Assembly: GCA_946965045.2 (NCBI GenBank)
Contig: OX337241.1
Coordinates: 1,869,244-1,889,243 of the forward strand
Length of the DNA: 20,000 nt
Direction of reading: 5' to 3'
DNA from: Epithemia pelagica
Taxonomy: Eukaryota > Bacillariophyta > Bacillariophyceae > Surirellales > Surirellaceae
Both the position numbers and the translations under genes were made by a program. Of the stretch, positions 1 through 8,778 are shown one piece after another. Below the pieces are notes generated by a model. It did no database searches. It was not told the origin of the DNA and saw nothing but the letters and a program-made list of their open reading frames with translations. The stretch's first letter is position 1, and each line of letters begins with the position of its first letter.

Positions 1-1159
1 CAAACCAGTCTCATCATGATCGTCAAAAGAGTGACCATCTCCAATCCAGTTGCTGTTCCATATCCTCATTGTCGGTTGGTGAACAACACGGGTTTGTGAA
101 ATGAAGGTCTCTTGTCTCTTACTTTAAAAACCGTTGAAAGCAGACAAATGCAGCGGAATGTCTGCTTAGTGATGAGAGTTTCATGTTCATTTCAGGCCGA
201 CCAAGCATCCACCTTCAATTCTTGAAAGATAGAACTATGGCCGCTACTCATCACGTAGAGAAAGCTATGCTGCCCACTGGCTCCCGACCTATACCGCCTT
301 GGCGGTTAACAAGTCTCCCAGAGCCAACTGATAGACGCACCGCGGAGCATGCATCATGCATCGTGGAGCCCGCCCATATCCATGCTCACTCCGCGCGCCC
401 GATAACTTACAAGTGCTACTGTCTGTTGTAAGGGCTGGGTCATCGATTTGACTGCTCGTTTTAATTTTCACTAGGGTTAAGGTTATAAATTTTAAAATCA
501 CCACCTCACTATGACGCTCCGCATTTGATGCCGCTATTCATCAGATCAAGACTCGGATAGAGGTCTTAGCTTCGTGAGTGTTGAAAGAACTATACAATGG
601 ATACGATGTGTGAGTTTCGTCCGAAAAATCGAAGGGGCGGTAGAGATGAAGTCGTTCATCTGAGATGCTCTGTGTTTTTTTACCATTTTGCTTGTGCTGC
701 ACCATTTCCGTTGTTATTTGTCTATTTCACTTTCTCACACCCTGATACTGCTTCCTGTTATTCTTCAGTAGTATTAGAAGCGATGTGGGGTGGTGGGTAT
801 GGAGGGGGAAGCGCAGCTTTAGATAGCTTGCTGCTCCAAAACAGCTCTGTTTGGCACGTAGGCACACAACAATCAACGAGCAAACGACGAAACAAAGGCC
901 ATTTTGGAGAGTGTTGAGCAGAGGTAAGCCTACATTGCATTGTTTATACTATGCGTAAGTATTTCTGTCTAAGTCAATCTATTTTCAAACGAAGCCAAAC
1001 AACAAACGCAACAATCGCTTGCCGTCGTCCATGTCGTCAATGGTCGACAATCGACAATGCCGACCGATACCTACATGCGGCGTACGTAACTTGGAGTGGG
1101 ACACATCTTTCGTTATTTGTTTGGTTGTGGTTGTCGATCAGTAATAACAAAGAGCGACC
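1..1159. other. Unassigned region upstream of the TypA-like pseudogene
   Basis: No open frame here resembles a known protein. The longest (about 106 codons from 597) is short, compositionally odd and has no visible domain. Two good 5' splice-donor matches occur, GAG|GTAAGCC near 923 and GC|GTAAGTAT near 953. A T-rich stretch ending in CAG lies at about 1140, just ahead of the ATG at 1160, so a 5'UTR intron of the former GTPase gene is possible. A short dyad (CCGCC-TT-GGCGG) sits near 294-305. Confidence 0.3.
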
Positions 1160-1671
1160 ATGACTATGATGATGCGTCGAAGTGTAGTATCAAAGCTAAG
1201 GCAGCAGTGGTCTGGTTCCAGATGTACCCAACAACAACAACGTTTGTTATCTTCTTTTGCCCGCGGCCAGCGTGGAATGGGGCTACACCACATTCCTTTT
1301 CGACAAGTGCCACGGTCGAAGACAAAGGAGCTCCGATGGACACAAATTTGGAAACCTTTCGACGTCAGGGGATTCGCAATGTGGCCATTATTGCCCACGT
1401 ATATCATGGCAAGACAACCATGGTAGACAAATTGTTGGTGGCAGCCAAACAAAGTTATGACCCAACGTCCGCCGAAGCCTTGTTTCGTCTCATGGACTCA
1501 GGGCAATTTGGAAAAGGAGCGAGGAATTACCATCACATCCAAAGTCACAAGAGTTCCCTACCAGACCTTGGACGGTGCCTCCATGGTTCTCAACATTGTC
1601 GATAAACCCGGCCATTCTGATTTTTCTGGAGAAGTGGATCGCATCTTATCCATGGTCGATGAAGTCTGCTG
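1160..1671 (+). pseudogene. Truncated, frameshifted TypA/BipA-type translational GTPase gene
   Basis: The sequence encodes the start of a TypA/BipA-family GTPase, a ribosome-associated elongation-factor-like protein. From ATG 1160 one frame gives an Arg/Ser/Leu-rich presequence (MTMMMRRSVVSKLRQQ... RLLSSFARGQR) typical of mitochondrial import. After a frame change around 1255-1300 a second frame reads IRNVAIIAHVYHGKTT, the P-loop (G1), at about 1371-1418. An apparent one-base gain in CAGGG near 1500 moves the continuation to a third frame with [11 protein letters not shown] (switch I/G2), then VDKPGHSDF (G3) and [12 protein letters not shown]. Homology stops near 1671, before the G4 NKxD motif; the family is normally about 600 residues. 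Two family-invariant positions are changed: HVDHGKT is HVYHGKT, and DTPGH is DKPGH. Two frameshifts, truncation and altered GTP-binding residues make this a pseudogene. The family call is firm; the mitochondrial location is inferred. Confidence 0.85.
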
Positions 1672-1993
1672 TCGTCTCACCACATCAGGTGAAACAAATG
1701 GGGGTGTCAAAGTAGCTCCAGAAGCAGCTTCCAAAAGGATACCAGCATCATTCTGTTGACCAGACACAAATAAAGCTGTTTCTGAGTGGGTTGAGTGCAT
1801 ATTTGATGCTGTATTGGTTTGTCGGGACTGTTCGGTCTCTTGACGTATTCCTGTGATAGTGTCAAAAAAGTGTTGCCAATGGTCCCCAGTATACTCCTTC
1901 ATCCTTTCAGTCTCTTCCTCCTTCCATTCTTTATTGAAGATTGGTTTGGATACATAGTAGAACCATTGCCTTGCATTTCTCTCCATCTTTTCA
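1672..1993 (-). pseudogene. Downstream part of an unrecognised host frame split by the retrotransposon
   Basis: On the minus strand the frame ATGGAGAGAAATGCAAGG (from 1986) encodes a hydrophilic sequence beginning MERNARQWFYYVSKPIF, followed by a Glu/Lys-rich stretch and a Gln/Thr/Ser-rich stretch. It stays open to 1558, but below about 1671 it is only the antisense of the GTPase pseudogene, so its original C-terminus appears lost. The frame is continuous across the target duplication with the open frame on the other side of the element (10378-10615), as expected if one ORF was interrupted by the insertion. I do not recognise the protein. The upstream half contains a TAG, so it may have been a pseudogene, or an exon with an intron, before the insertion. 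Confidence 0.45.
1989..1993. repeat. Target-site duplication, left copy (TTTCA)
   Basis: TTTCA directly precedes the TG of the left LTR. The same five bases directly follow the CA of the right LTR at 10378-10382. Five base pairs is the usual duplication for Ty1/copia integrases. Confidence 0.95.
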
Positions 1994-2776
1994 TGTTACA
2001 ATTCTTTCTGAATCGTAGGGACATTGATGCTCGGTAGAGCAGACAATCAGGTAGGTCACCAACCGATACAAGCTTCTCAGGGTCAGAGAAGCAAGCAAGT
2101 CGAAGTCTATCAGAAGGATAGTCGGGACACAAAAGAGGATGTGATAAATGGTGATATTGTTAGAGTGTGTGTTGATTACTACGATAGGTCTACGTGAAAT
2201 GTTCGGTCCTGCCAAGGGTCATGTATCATAGGTTCTTGGCGGCAACAGGTTTGGAATAGTTGGAGTTGATTCATGTGATGTATATGACATGTATATGTGG
2301 GCGGATAACATATACAGGGTCAACAGCTCTTGCTTTGGGTTGGCATAGTTGTTTTCATGGCGCGCAGCTTGTTGACAATTTGGAGATTGTGGGAATGGAA
2401 ATATGGTCTCGCGTGATCGTGTGTCGTGCTTGGGATACTTAGACCGTTGGATCGGATAGATGCCGATAGCGCTCGGATGTCGCTTGGGCGCGCTCGATGA
2501 TTTCGGGCGCGTACGCTTAGGGCGTTAGTACAGTGTCCGAGCAACGGCCAAATTTACGTCCGTTGTAATACCGCACGACCCAATTTAGTCTTGAGAGTGA
2601 GTTCGTCAATCTATTCTCACTTTTCATGATTTGCGAAGAAATATAGGTCGATATAGCGCGAAGCTAGGAAACATAGCTCGAAGCTAGAGGGCATGATGCG
2701 ATAGCACGAGGCTATGTGACATGGGGAATCGATGAGATGTAGAATCTAACCACCATAGACGGTGAGAATTCTAACA
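1994..2776 (-). repeat. 3' LTR of the copia element
   Basis: This 783-bp copy matches 9595-10377 except at 2165 (G) against 9766 (T). Its ends form an imperfect inverted repeat (TGTTACAATTC / GAATTCTAACA). In element orientation this is the downstream LTR, because the polypurine tract abuts it at 2777. The first bases of the LTR (TGTTAG on the minus strand) supply the last codon and the TAG stop of the pol frame. It contains only short open frames, identical or nearly so in the other LTR, with no recognisable product. Confidence 0.97.
2653..2714 (-). promoter_or_regulatory. Triplicated short dyad in the LTR (candidate U3 control element)
   Basis: Three related 14-mers occur at 2653-2666 (ATAGCGCGAAGCTA), 2673-2686 (ATAGCTCGAAGCTA) and 2701-2714 (ATAGCACGAGGCTA). 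Each is an inverted repeat of the form TAGC-N-GCTA around a small loop. They lie about 60-125 nt inside the start of the LTR in element orientation, which is U3, where enhancer or promoter elements sit. The same block is in the other LTR at 10254-10315. A regulatory role is inferred from position and repetition only. Confidence 0.4.
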
Positions 2777-5293
2777 CTCCCCACAACTCGTCGTTTCAGC
2801 CTTGTCATCATTGGATTTGTTGAGGTCTTGAACTTCTCCTTTCCAAAACAACAATGGCTTGAGCATGGGCCAGATAGATACGAAATCCCAATGTTTGCTA
2901 AGGATATCGGCGGGGTTGGTCTTTCCATCTTTCCAGTAGAATGCAACATACTTTGCTGCGATGGCTTCACGAACTCGGTGGTATGACAGAAGATGGTGTC
3001 TCTTGGATAGTATGGAATGAGGAACGGTTGCATTGAGCACAACAGATCTGTTATCTCCGTACATGTAACTTCGCTCTCGGATAGGTACTCCAAGGTAGCG
3101 GAGAGAATGTCGTAATTCTGTAATCTGATCTATCGCTGTCCTTGCAGCCACGAACTCGGATCCATAGGTAGCAGTTTCCACTGTGCTCTGTCTCTTGCTG
3201 TACCAGTCAATAGGTGTTCCGTTCAACAAATGTAGAACAGCAGTGACGGATTTACCAGTGACTATGTCATGCATGAGATTGGCATCAACATAATGAGTTG
3301 TAGTAACATAGCGGCCAAGAGGTGTTGGGCAGTCTTCAGGAATACGTTCACTTGCATTCGAATAGACAGTGCGAGTCCAATCAAATTCTTGGGTAGGAAG
3401 ACTTGAATAATCAGGCTCTCCAATCCTAAATCTGATTGCGCCTTCTGGGAGATGTGCAAGGTATCCATAGATACGCTTGGCTCTATCAAGATGTCCTTTC
3501 CTCGGAGCAGCACGAAAGCGTGATAGCGTCATTGTAGCGGTGAAGACGTCGAAACGACCAATAGTGATCACCCATTGAAGTTGTCCAATCAGAGTTTGGA
3601 AATGGTTAGTACCTTCTTCATCAAGGAGCTCAGAATCGTCCAATTCAGGATGGTCTCCACCAATAAGAGGTGTTTTGGCTTTCTTGGGTTTCTCCTTGAA
3701 GATTCGTTCGAAAGTGTCCATCATCTTACCAATGTAGCGTCTTGGATCTGCTACTAATGTTCCATCAGAATCCTTGGTGTAACAACATCCCAAGTGGAAA
3801 TCAATAGGTCCATCTCCTTTGAGTTTGAAGTTGTATTTCTCCTTCAGGATCTTGCAGATATTCCCAGGATCAGTAGAAATAATGGCTAAGTCATCAACGT
3901 ATACGGCAATGTATTCGTAACAGTCTTCTCCAGGTGCCTTCCTCATCCAGATATCCGGATCTGCTTTGCTTGGTGAAAATCCCATGTCTGTCAAAACATC
4001 GAATAAGACATCATGCCAGCGTGCGCCTGATGACTTCAATCCATAAAGTGCCTTGTATATAATCAGGATGTGACCTTCTAATTCCTTGAATTCAGGTCCT
4101 GCGACAATGAAAAGTTTCTCCCCTGTCAAGGCTTCCAGATATGCGTTTCCAATATCTGCTCCCCATATTTCCAAGTCATTCAAAGTACCCAGGAATAAGG
4201 CAATGCGGAGGTTGCGAATGGAAACAACACCTGAATAGATTGTCTCAACAGGTTCTTTTGTGAGATGTCCATCTGCGACAAGTCTTGCTTTATGTCGTCC
4301 ATCATGTTTTACGTCAAAGACAAGATGTACACGTATCTTATGATATCCTTCAGGTGCATTGGATACTTTCCCTTTAATGAAGATGGCTTTCCCAAAATCC
4401 TTGAATGTCTTGTAGGACTGGATCTGTGACAATTCTAATTCTGTTGCATCTTGCCACTTTGTGTTGCCATGTTGTTTATCAAGAGTGACAGCTTCCTCAT
4501 AATTGCGTGGTACTTGGAATCCAAACTTATACTTGACGGAATGGTGAACTTGTTTAATCCTTGACTGTTTGGCTGCTCGAATGAGACGTTTGCTTGTTTT
4601 GACATAACGTTTCAAATGCTTCCATCCAGGTTCGTTGAGTAAATCATGTTTCTTTCCATAAATTGCTACAGTGATCGGATCATCATTGGCGATGAGTGAT
4701 AAAGGTTCATAGGTAGTCTCCCCAGTTTCCCAATCAACAAGCAAATTATATTTGCTCCCCTTGTAATCTGGATCAGTTGTGTTCAGTGGACCTTGATGGG
4801 CAATGACGTCCCTGAACCTGAAAAGATTATCTCCAGAGGTTTGAGCTTGGTTATCTCGTTCGATATACTCCATGAGTTGATTATAGGATATCATCTCATC
4901 AACATCAGAATTTGTCTTTCGGTAGATATACTTGACACGTTCTTCCTGTTTCGTTGCTTCTTCATTAAGATCAATGACTCGTTTGATGACACGTGCACGG
5001 TGTCGCTCCCCATTTTCTTCTGTGTCGCATAGGAATGTGCGTCCTATCATGTCGTCAAAATCGATCGTGGGCATTGGTTTGGATGGATCTTCACTATCAC
5101 TGCGAATGAAGACAGTGTCAGCTTGCTTATCATTGTCATCCTTGTCAGACGAATCCTCCCCTGAAGGTCGATCCACACGTAGGTTAGGTGTAGTGGATTC
5201 AACACGGCGAACGGCAGAACGGTAGATGATCTGGTTATCCTGGGTGAGAATCTTCCAAGTAAAAGAATCACCAACGTTGTGAGCAAAACCAAC
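2771..5293 (-). CDS. Copia reverse transcriptase-RNase H (pol 3' part, after an in-frame stop)
   Basis: This frame copies element RNA into DNA and removes the RNA strand. It is open from just after the TGA at 5294-5296 to TAG 2771-2773, and it is in the same frame as the Gag-integrase ORF upstream. The first ATG is at 5176, and residue numbers run from it. An acidic linker comes first. Next is the RT domain with WGADIGNAYLEA (catalytic D341), YKALYGLKSSGARW and YVDDLAII (D428/D429). The Ty1/copia RNase H follows with YVDANLMHD (D631), an ETATYGSEF segment, YGDNRS (D708) and NPADILSKH. All catalytic positions look intact. The nonconserved start and the absence of a separate promoter suggest it is normally made as part of Gag-Pol. 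The last codons run through the polypurine tract into the LTR, which supplies the stop. Codon reading is clean, so the enzyme itself may be sound. Confidence 0.95.
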   Translation of the reverse strand, partial: VGFAHNVGDSFTWKILTQDNQIIYRSAVRRVESTTPNLRVDRPSGEDSSDKDDNDKQADTVFIRSDSEDPSKPMPTIDFDDMIGRTFLCDTEENGERHRARVIKRVIDLNEEATKQEERVKYIYRKTNSDVDEMISYNQLMEYIERDNQAQTSGDNLFRFRDVIAHQGPLNTTDPDYKGSKYNLLVDWETGETTYEPLSLIANDDPITVAIYGKKHDLLNEPGWKHLKRYVKTSKRLIRAAKQSRIKQVHHSVKYKFGFQVPRNYEEAVTLDKQHGNTKWQDATELELSQIQSYKTFKDFGKAIFIKGKVSNAPEGYHKIRVHLVFDVKHDGRHKARLVADGHLTKEPVETIYSGVVSIRNLRIALFLGTLNDLEIWGADIGNAYLEALTGEKLFIVAGPEFKELEGHILIIYKALYGLKSSGARWHDVLFDVLTDMGFSPSKADPDIWMRKAPGEDCYEYIAVYVDDLAIISTDPGNICKILKEKYNFKLKGDGPIDFHLGCCYTKDSDGTLVADPRRYIGKMMDTFERIFKEKPKKAKTPLIGGDHPELDDSELLDEEGTNHFQTLIGQLQWVITIGRFDVFTATMTLSRFRAAPRKGHLDRAKRIYGYLAHLPEGAIRFRIGEPDYSSLPTQEFDWTRTVYSNASERIPEDCPTPLGRYVTTTHYVDANLMHDIVTGKSVTAVLHLLNGTPIDWYSKRQSTVETATYGSEFVAARTAIDQITELRHSLRYLGVPIRERSYMYGDNRSVVLNATVPHSILSKRHHLLSYHRVREAIAAKYVAFYWKDGKTNPADILSKHWDFVSIWPMLKPLLFWKGEVQDLNKSNDDKAETTSCGEC
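2777..2784 (-). other. Polypurine tract (plus-strand primer)
   Basis: On the minus strand GTGGGGAG directly precedes the TG of the 3' LTR. This is the expected place and composition for the RNase H-resistant primer of second-strand DNA synthesis. The tract also encodes the last residues of the pol frame (Cys-Gly-Glu). Confidence 0.85.
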
Positions 5294-5296
5294 TCA
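5294..5296 (-). other. In-frame TGA between integrase and reverse transcriptase
   Basis: The + strand TCA at 5294-5296 reads TGA on the minus strand, in the sequence ...EKLGH-stop-VGFAHNVGDSF. Both sides are in the same frame (8458 and 5176 differ by a multiple of three) and the downstream side carries on with typical copia linker sequence. TGG (Trp) to TGA would be a one-base change. The next base is G, which is not the strongest known readthrough context. It may be a null mutation or a recoded stop. Confidence 0.95.
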
Positions 5297-8200
5297 GTGG
5301 CCAAGTTTCTCATCAGAAGAAGATGGATAAGAACCGGAATTGAGTTCAGCGGGGTCGACACGATAGTAAACCTCATCCCAGAAAGGAAAGAACAAGAGAT
5401 GAGTAATGTCGGGTGGGCGTCCGGAGAGAGCCTCAAGAGGAGTGCGACCGGAGTGGGTGGGTGATGACGTATGGTTCAATAAGTCACAGACATACTCAAG
5501 GCAAAGAAGCCAGGTGTTGGCAGGGCAACCAGTGGCATTCATGAGAGCGTTGGTCATACGTTTAACGGTCTGGTAACGGTTTTCAGCCTTATTCTGGTGT
5601 TGATGATAAGGTTCGGATCGATACTCCCCAATAAGCAAAGTGCGAAGAATGTCTTTAACCTTTTGAGAGATGAGAGATGAACCACCATCACTGATAAGAG
5701 TCTCCATGGCACCACGAAACCGGATGTTGTCCTGAAGAGTATTGACAAACTGTTTGGTTGACTTGATCCCATAGATATCAGTAACCAGAGTATCTCGACC
5801 AACAAAGATTTGTGCGACTTTACCGCCATGGTCAACAGCAGGGGTGTCGGAGAAAACCGAGTCAGTAGCAACGGGTTCATGGCGTCGAGGTATATTAAGG
5901 ACCGGATTGCGAGCCTTGAAATGTTTCTTGAGGGTGTCGTGGTCAAAAGTAATGCTACCATTACGTGTAGTGTGCTTGAACGTATCGGCAATAACATCTT
6001 CAGATTGCCAACCAAAGAATGGACGGAACTTCTTCCAGTCATACGCTTCCTGGTAACGACGGTGGACAGAGGCATGAAGTGTAGGATCATTACCTTCTGC
6101 GTCAGCATAGATAGAAAAGAAGGGTGCGTCGTCAGGTCCATGATCGTATGGGAGATCCAAAAGGAGATTGAGGTTACAAACAACACGATCAGTGTACTCC
6201 CCATAGTTGTCATATGGATGGTTCGACATACTACCATCAGTCTTGATGTGTTTCCAATCAGGATCATTGTCAGAGGGTGTGGGAGAATACGAATGGTCCA
6301 GAACACCAGGATCCCATGTGTCGGGTGACGTGAAGATGATCTGAGGTAAGGTATCCATGTCATCGTCGCTGGGGATACCCAAGGAGTGGATGTAGGCTAA
6401 CCCATCCTTGATGTGAAGGGGTATGGCACGACCATCAAGTGTAGTGATGCGTTGTTTACCATCAACTTTAACAGATCGTTCATCAACAGCAAGTCCGAAA
6501 TGCTCGAATTGACCAGGAGCATGGATAGATAAGCCCTTCCCATAATAAGCATATTCATTGAAGATGCCGACAATAGGTCCATCATTGGTCTCAAACTTTG
6601 CGGCACATGTGACGACAGGAAGTCCAGTAAGTTCATGGTTATCAATACCCACAATAGTGATATGGCGGCCAGTCTTAGAAAGGATGCGCATGTCAGAACC
6701 AGCAAGTCCTCCATTAGCACCACGGTCAATCAATTGATTCCCTGGTAAAGTAGATTTCCTGGAAAACAGATAGCGTGGAACATGTCCTGCTTGTTTATGC
6801 ATGTTGGCTTTGAAAGTAACCTTCTTGCTCGTCTTGGACTTGGCGTTAGAAAGAACACTAGTCAGGTCAGTTGCCGGGTGATTGATATCAGTCGTCATGG
6901 CTTGGTTGATAAATTGTGTAACCGGATCTGAATCATCTGAATGCTCAGTGACTACGCCAGGTGAGTCGTCATCAGATACAACTTGGTTGGGATCAGGATC
7001 AGGTTCCGGATCAATGTCGAGGGCATGTGTTTGCACTGTCCTCGGTGTTGTTGATGAAGGTGCTTGAATCATCTTGTTATATTCAATGATCAACTTGCGA
7101 TCTTCTTCAGAAAGTTTGAACCATAGGTCACGCGGTAGACTAACCTTGGACGAAGAGGATGGAGATTCAGATGTCGCTTTGGTGTTGTGGACATGATACT
7201 CCATATCATCTTGTGAGGTTATGTCAGCATCTGTATCTTGGCCATATAGTGATTCATGTTGTTTGACATGTCGACGGCGACTATGAACAGATGACTGGGT
7301 TGCTTGATCATGGTCATAAGCTGCGTCTAGAAGGAGACGGAAGTATGATTGATAGCAAAGGGATTTTGCACCGGATTTGGTGTTCACCACATTATCCAAG
7401 ATCTTGACTCGGCGGAGATCAGGTACCTTTTCTACAGCTTGCATGAGGAAGGTCATCCTGGTATGATCAGGGATGCGATCAGACAATGTCACTAAATTGT
7501 CTAGCAAACGTAGCTGCTCTTGAAAGTGTAGAAGAAATTGACGTGTTGTTCCGCGCCATGTGTCGTCAAGACGTAGATTGGAAATGTAGTTGGTTAAGCG
7601 GAGGACTTCTCGCTTTGCTAGGTCGGATTCCGTATGCAAAGAGTGTAACTTCTGCAATACGGCACGCGCATCTTCATCATGTTCATGTTCACGTACATAG
7701 GCTCGACCTTGGTCAGTCTGAATGATACGGACAAGAACGGAGTAAAGAAATACTTGTTGCTCTTGGAAAAGTTCTTCGGCATACTCATCATCATGGGGTG
7801 GTGTGTATTTGAAATTCAGAACATTGGATAGGCCTTGAGCCTTAGCTGTAGTCTTGAATACACGCCAGAATGAATCGTAGTATCGTTCATCCTTGAATAC
7901 CTCATATGCAGTTGCGTCGCGCTTAGTTCCCTTTCTGAATGCTGTAAGGTCTTGTTGAGATTGGGATGCGGCAGTAACTGTGCTGACAGATTTCACAGAT
8001 GACGGTGACTTCATTGGCGAGACTGGGACTTGGCTAGGTGGTCCCTTAGAGAAATCTGTGTTGATCCTCCAAGTGTTGAACTCTTTCCTCGTTAGGTTCA
8101 TCCAGTCGCTATTGGATAGCTCGTCTTGAATTTCATTGGTCTTGTATGTGGCCCAATAAGCCAAGAGCTTGATCTGCTGTCTTGTGGGGCCTTGTAGATC

Positions 8201-8458
8201 ATGTGTCTGTTTGTTGACCTTGTATTGTGTCAGTTCCTTCATGGATTCCTCGGTATTAGTTTGCATATACGAGATAACATGGGTAATGTTCTCAAAACCA
8301 TGGTATTTCATCCACTTCATTAAGTAGTCAGCCCTTTCTTTGGTAAAAAATTGGCAGACAGTAAATATGATGTGGTCGAATAGGTCTGTGTCCGAGACAT
8401 TGTCTTGGTTATCTTCTCCCTTAGGAGTCGTAGGTGTCTTGGGTGATTGAGGATCCAT
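5294..8458 (-). CDS. Copia Gag-protease-integrase polyprotein (1054 aa)
   Basis: This ORF encodes the capsid-like Gag, the aspartic protease that processes the polyprotein, and the integrase that inserts the DNA copy. ATG 8458 is the first in frame. Residues about 1-460 are Gag-like: helical, charged, with Ser/Pro-rich linkers. No CCHC zinc knuckle is present anywhere in the ORF. An acidic linker follows near 480-530. The protease motif is LIDRGANGG (D578), in place of the more usual D-S/T-G-A. The integrase core has VATDSVFSDTP (D866), LISDGGSS (D924) and HQNKAENRYQ (E959), consistent with a D,D-35-E triad. The N-terminal HHCC zinc-binding motif is not visible: there is no CxxC ahead of the core. 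The frame ends at the TGA at 5294. Assignment to Ty1/copia is secure; the Gag boundaries are only estimated. Confidence 0.95.
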   Translation of the reverse strand: MDPQSPKTPTTPKGEDNQDNVSDTDLFDHIIFTVCQFFTKERADYLMKWMKYHGFENITHVISYMQTNTEESMKELTQYKVNKQTHDLQGPTRQQIKLLAYWATYKTNEIQDELSNSDWMNLTRKEFNTWRINTDFSKGPPSQVPVSPMKSPSSVKSVSTVTAASQSQQDLTAFRKGTKRDATAYEVFKDERYYDSFWRVFKTTAKAQGLSNVLNFKYTPPHDDEYAEELFQEQQVFLYSVLVRIIQTDQGRAYVREHEHDEDARAVLQKLHSLHTESDLAKREVLRLTNYISNLRLDDTWRGTTRQFLLHFQEQLRLLDNLVTLSDRIPDHTRMTFLMQAVEKVPDLRRVKILDNVVNTKSGAKSLCYQSYFRLLLDAAYDHDQATQSSVHSRRRHVKQHESLYGQDTDADITSQDDMEYHVHNTKATSESPSSSSKVSLPRDLWFKLSEEDRKLIIEYNKMIQAPSSTTPRTVQTHALDIDPEPDPDPNQVVSDDDSPGVVTEHSDDSDPVTQFINQAMTTDINHPATDLTSVLSNAKSKTSKKVTFKANMHKQAGHVPRYLFSRKSTLPGNQLIDRGANGGLAGSDMRILSKTGRHITIVGIDNHELTGLPVVTCAAKFETNDGPIVGIFNEYAYYGKGLSIHAPGQFEHFGLAVDERSVKVDGKQRITTLDGRAIPLHIKDGLAYIHSLGIPSDDDMDTLPQIIFTSPDTWDPGVLDHSYSPTPSDNDPDWKHIKTDGSMSNHPYDNYGEYTDRVVCNLNLLLDLPYDHGPDDAPFFSIYADAEGNDPTLHASVHRRYQEAYDWKKFRPFFGWQSEDVIADTFKHTTRNGSITFDHDTLKKHFKARNPVLNIPRRHEPVATDSVFSDTPAVDHGGKVAQIFVGRDTLVTDIYGIKSTKQFVNTLQDNIRFRGAMETLISDGGSSLISQKVKDILRTLLIGEYRSEPYHQHQNKAENRYQTVKRMTNALMNATGCPANTWLLCLEYVCDLLNHTSSPTHSGRTPLEALSGRPPDITHLLFFPFWDEVYYRVDPAELNSGSYPSSSDEKLGH

Positions 8459-8778
8459 GGTGTTATTTGGTTGGTTCGATGTTTATTTAATGTGCGGTGT
8501 GATGTGGTTTATTTAATGTGTGATGTGATGTGAACCCGGATGTACCACGTGTGCCACGTATGTACCACGTATGTAATACCCGGATGTGTGTTGTGATGTG
8601 CGACTCCTGGAAATTTCCGTTGATTTCGACAAATTTTCGCCGAGTTTCAACAAATTTTCGCCGAATTTTCGCGATTTGACGGGAATGTGTGGCGTGTTGT
8701 GCGACCAAGGGTACCCGGATGTGCGTTGATTTTAAGTCTTGGAAAGGTTTTGAGAGGACGGGAGTTAACTATGAGTAA
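8459..8778 (-). repeat. Repeat-rich spacer between the extra ORF and gag
   Basis: This 320-bp spacer is made largely of short direct repeats. TTTATTTAATGTG occurs at 8482 and 8508; ACCCGGATGT at about 8535, 8578 and 8712; ACAAATTTTCGCCGA at 8629 and 8650 (21-bp period). CACGT-core words cluster at about 8546-8571. The only frame across it is a low-complexity one with no recognisable domain. Its position before the gag ATG suggests an internal promoter, a splicing region or a translation leader. Function is inferred only. Confidence 0.6.

Noticed and set aside
293-306. Short palindrome CCGCC-TT-GGCGG
   Set aside because: Only five paired bases with a two-base centre; this is expected by chance in a GC-rich patch.
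597-917. 106-codon + ORF rich in Gly and aromatic residues
   Set aside because: No domain, odd composition, overlapping minus-strand frame, no splice or start context that supports it.
2260-2442. 60- and 74-codon ORFs inside the LTRs (repeated at 9861-10145)
   Set aside because: They are duplicated only because the LTRs are duplicated; there is no domain, and LTR coding of this kind is not expected in copia elements.
5554-6363. 269-codon minus-strand ORF and several + strand ORFs inside the gag-integrase region
   Set aside because: They are shadows of the polyprotein in other frames, with Leu/Ser/Met-rich nonsense composition.
8487-8708. 73-codon frame across the repeat-rich spacer
   Set aside because: The residues merely mirror the short DNA repeats (RRKFVE units); no independent sign of coding.
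8459-8778. CRISPR-like array
   Set aside because: The repeats are short, of several unrelated words and irregularly spaced; the context is a eukaryotic retrotransposon.
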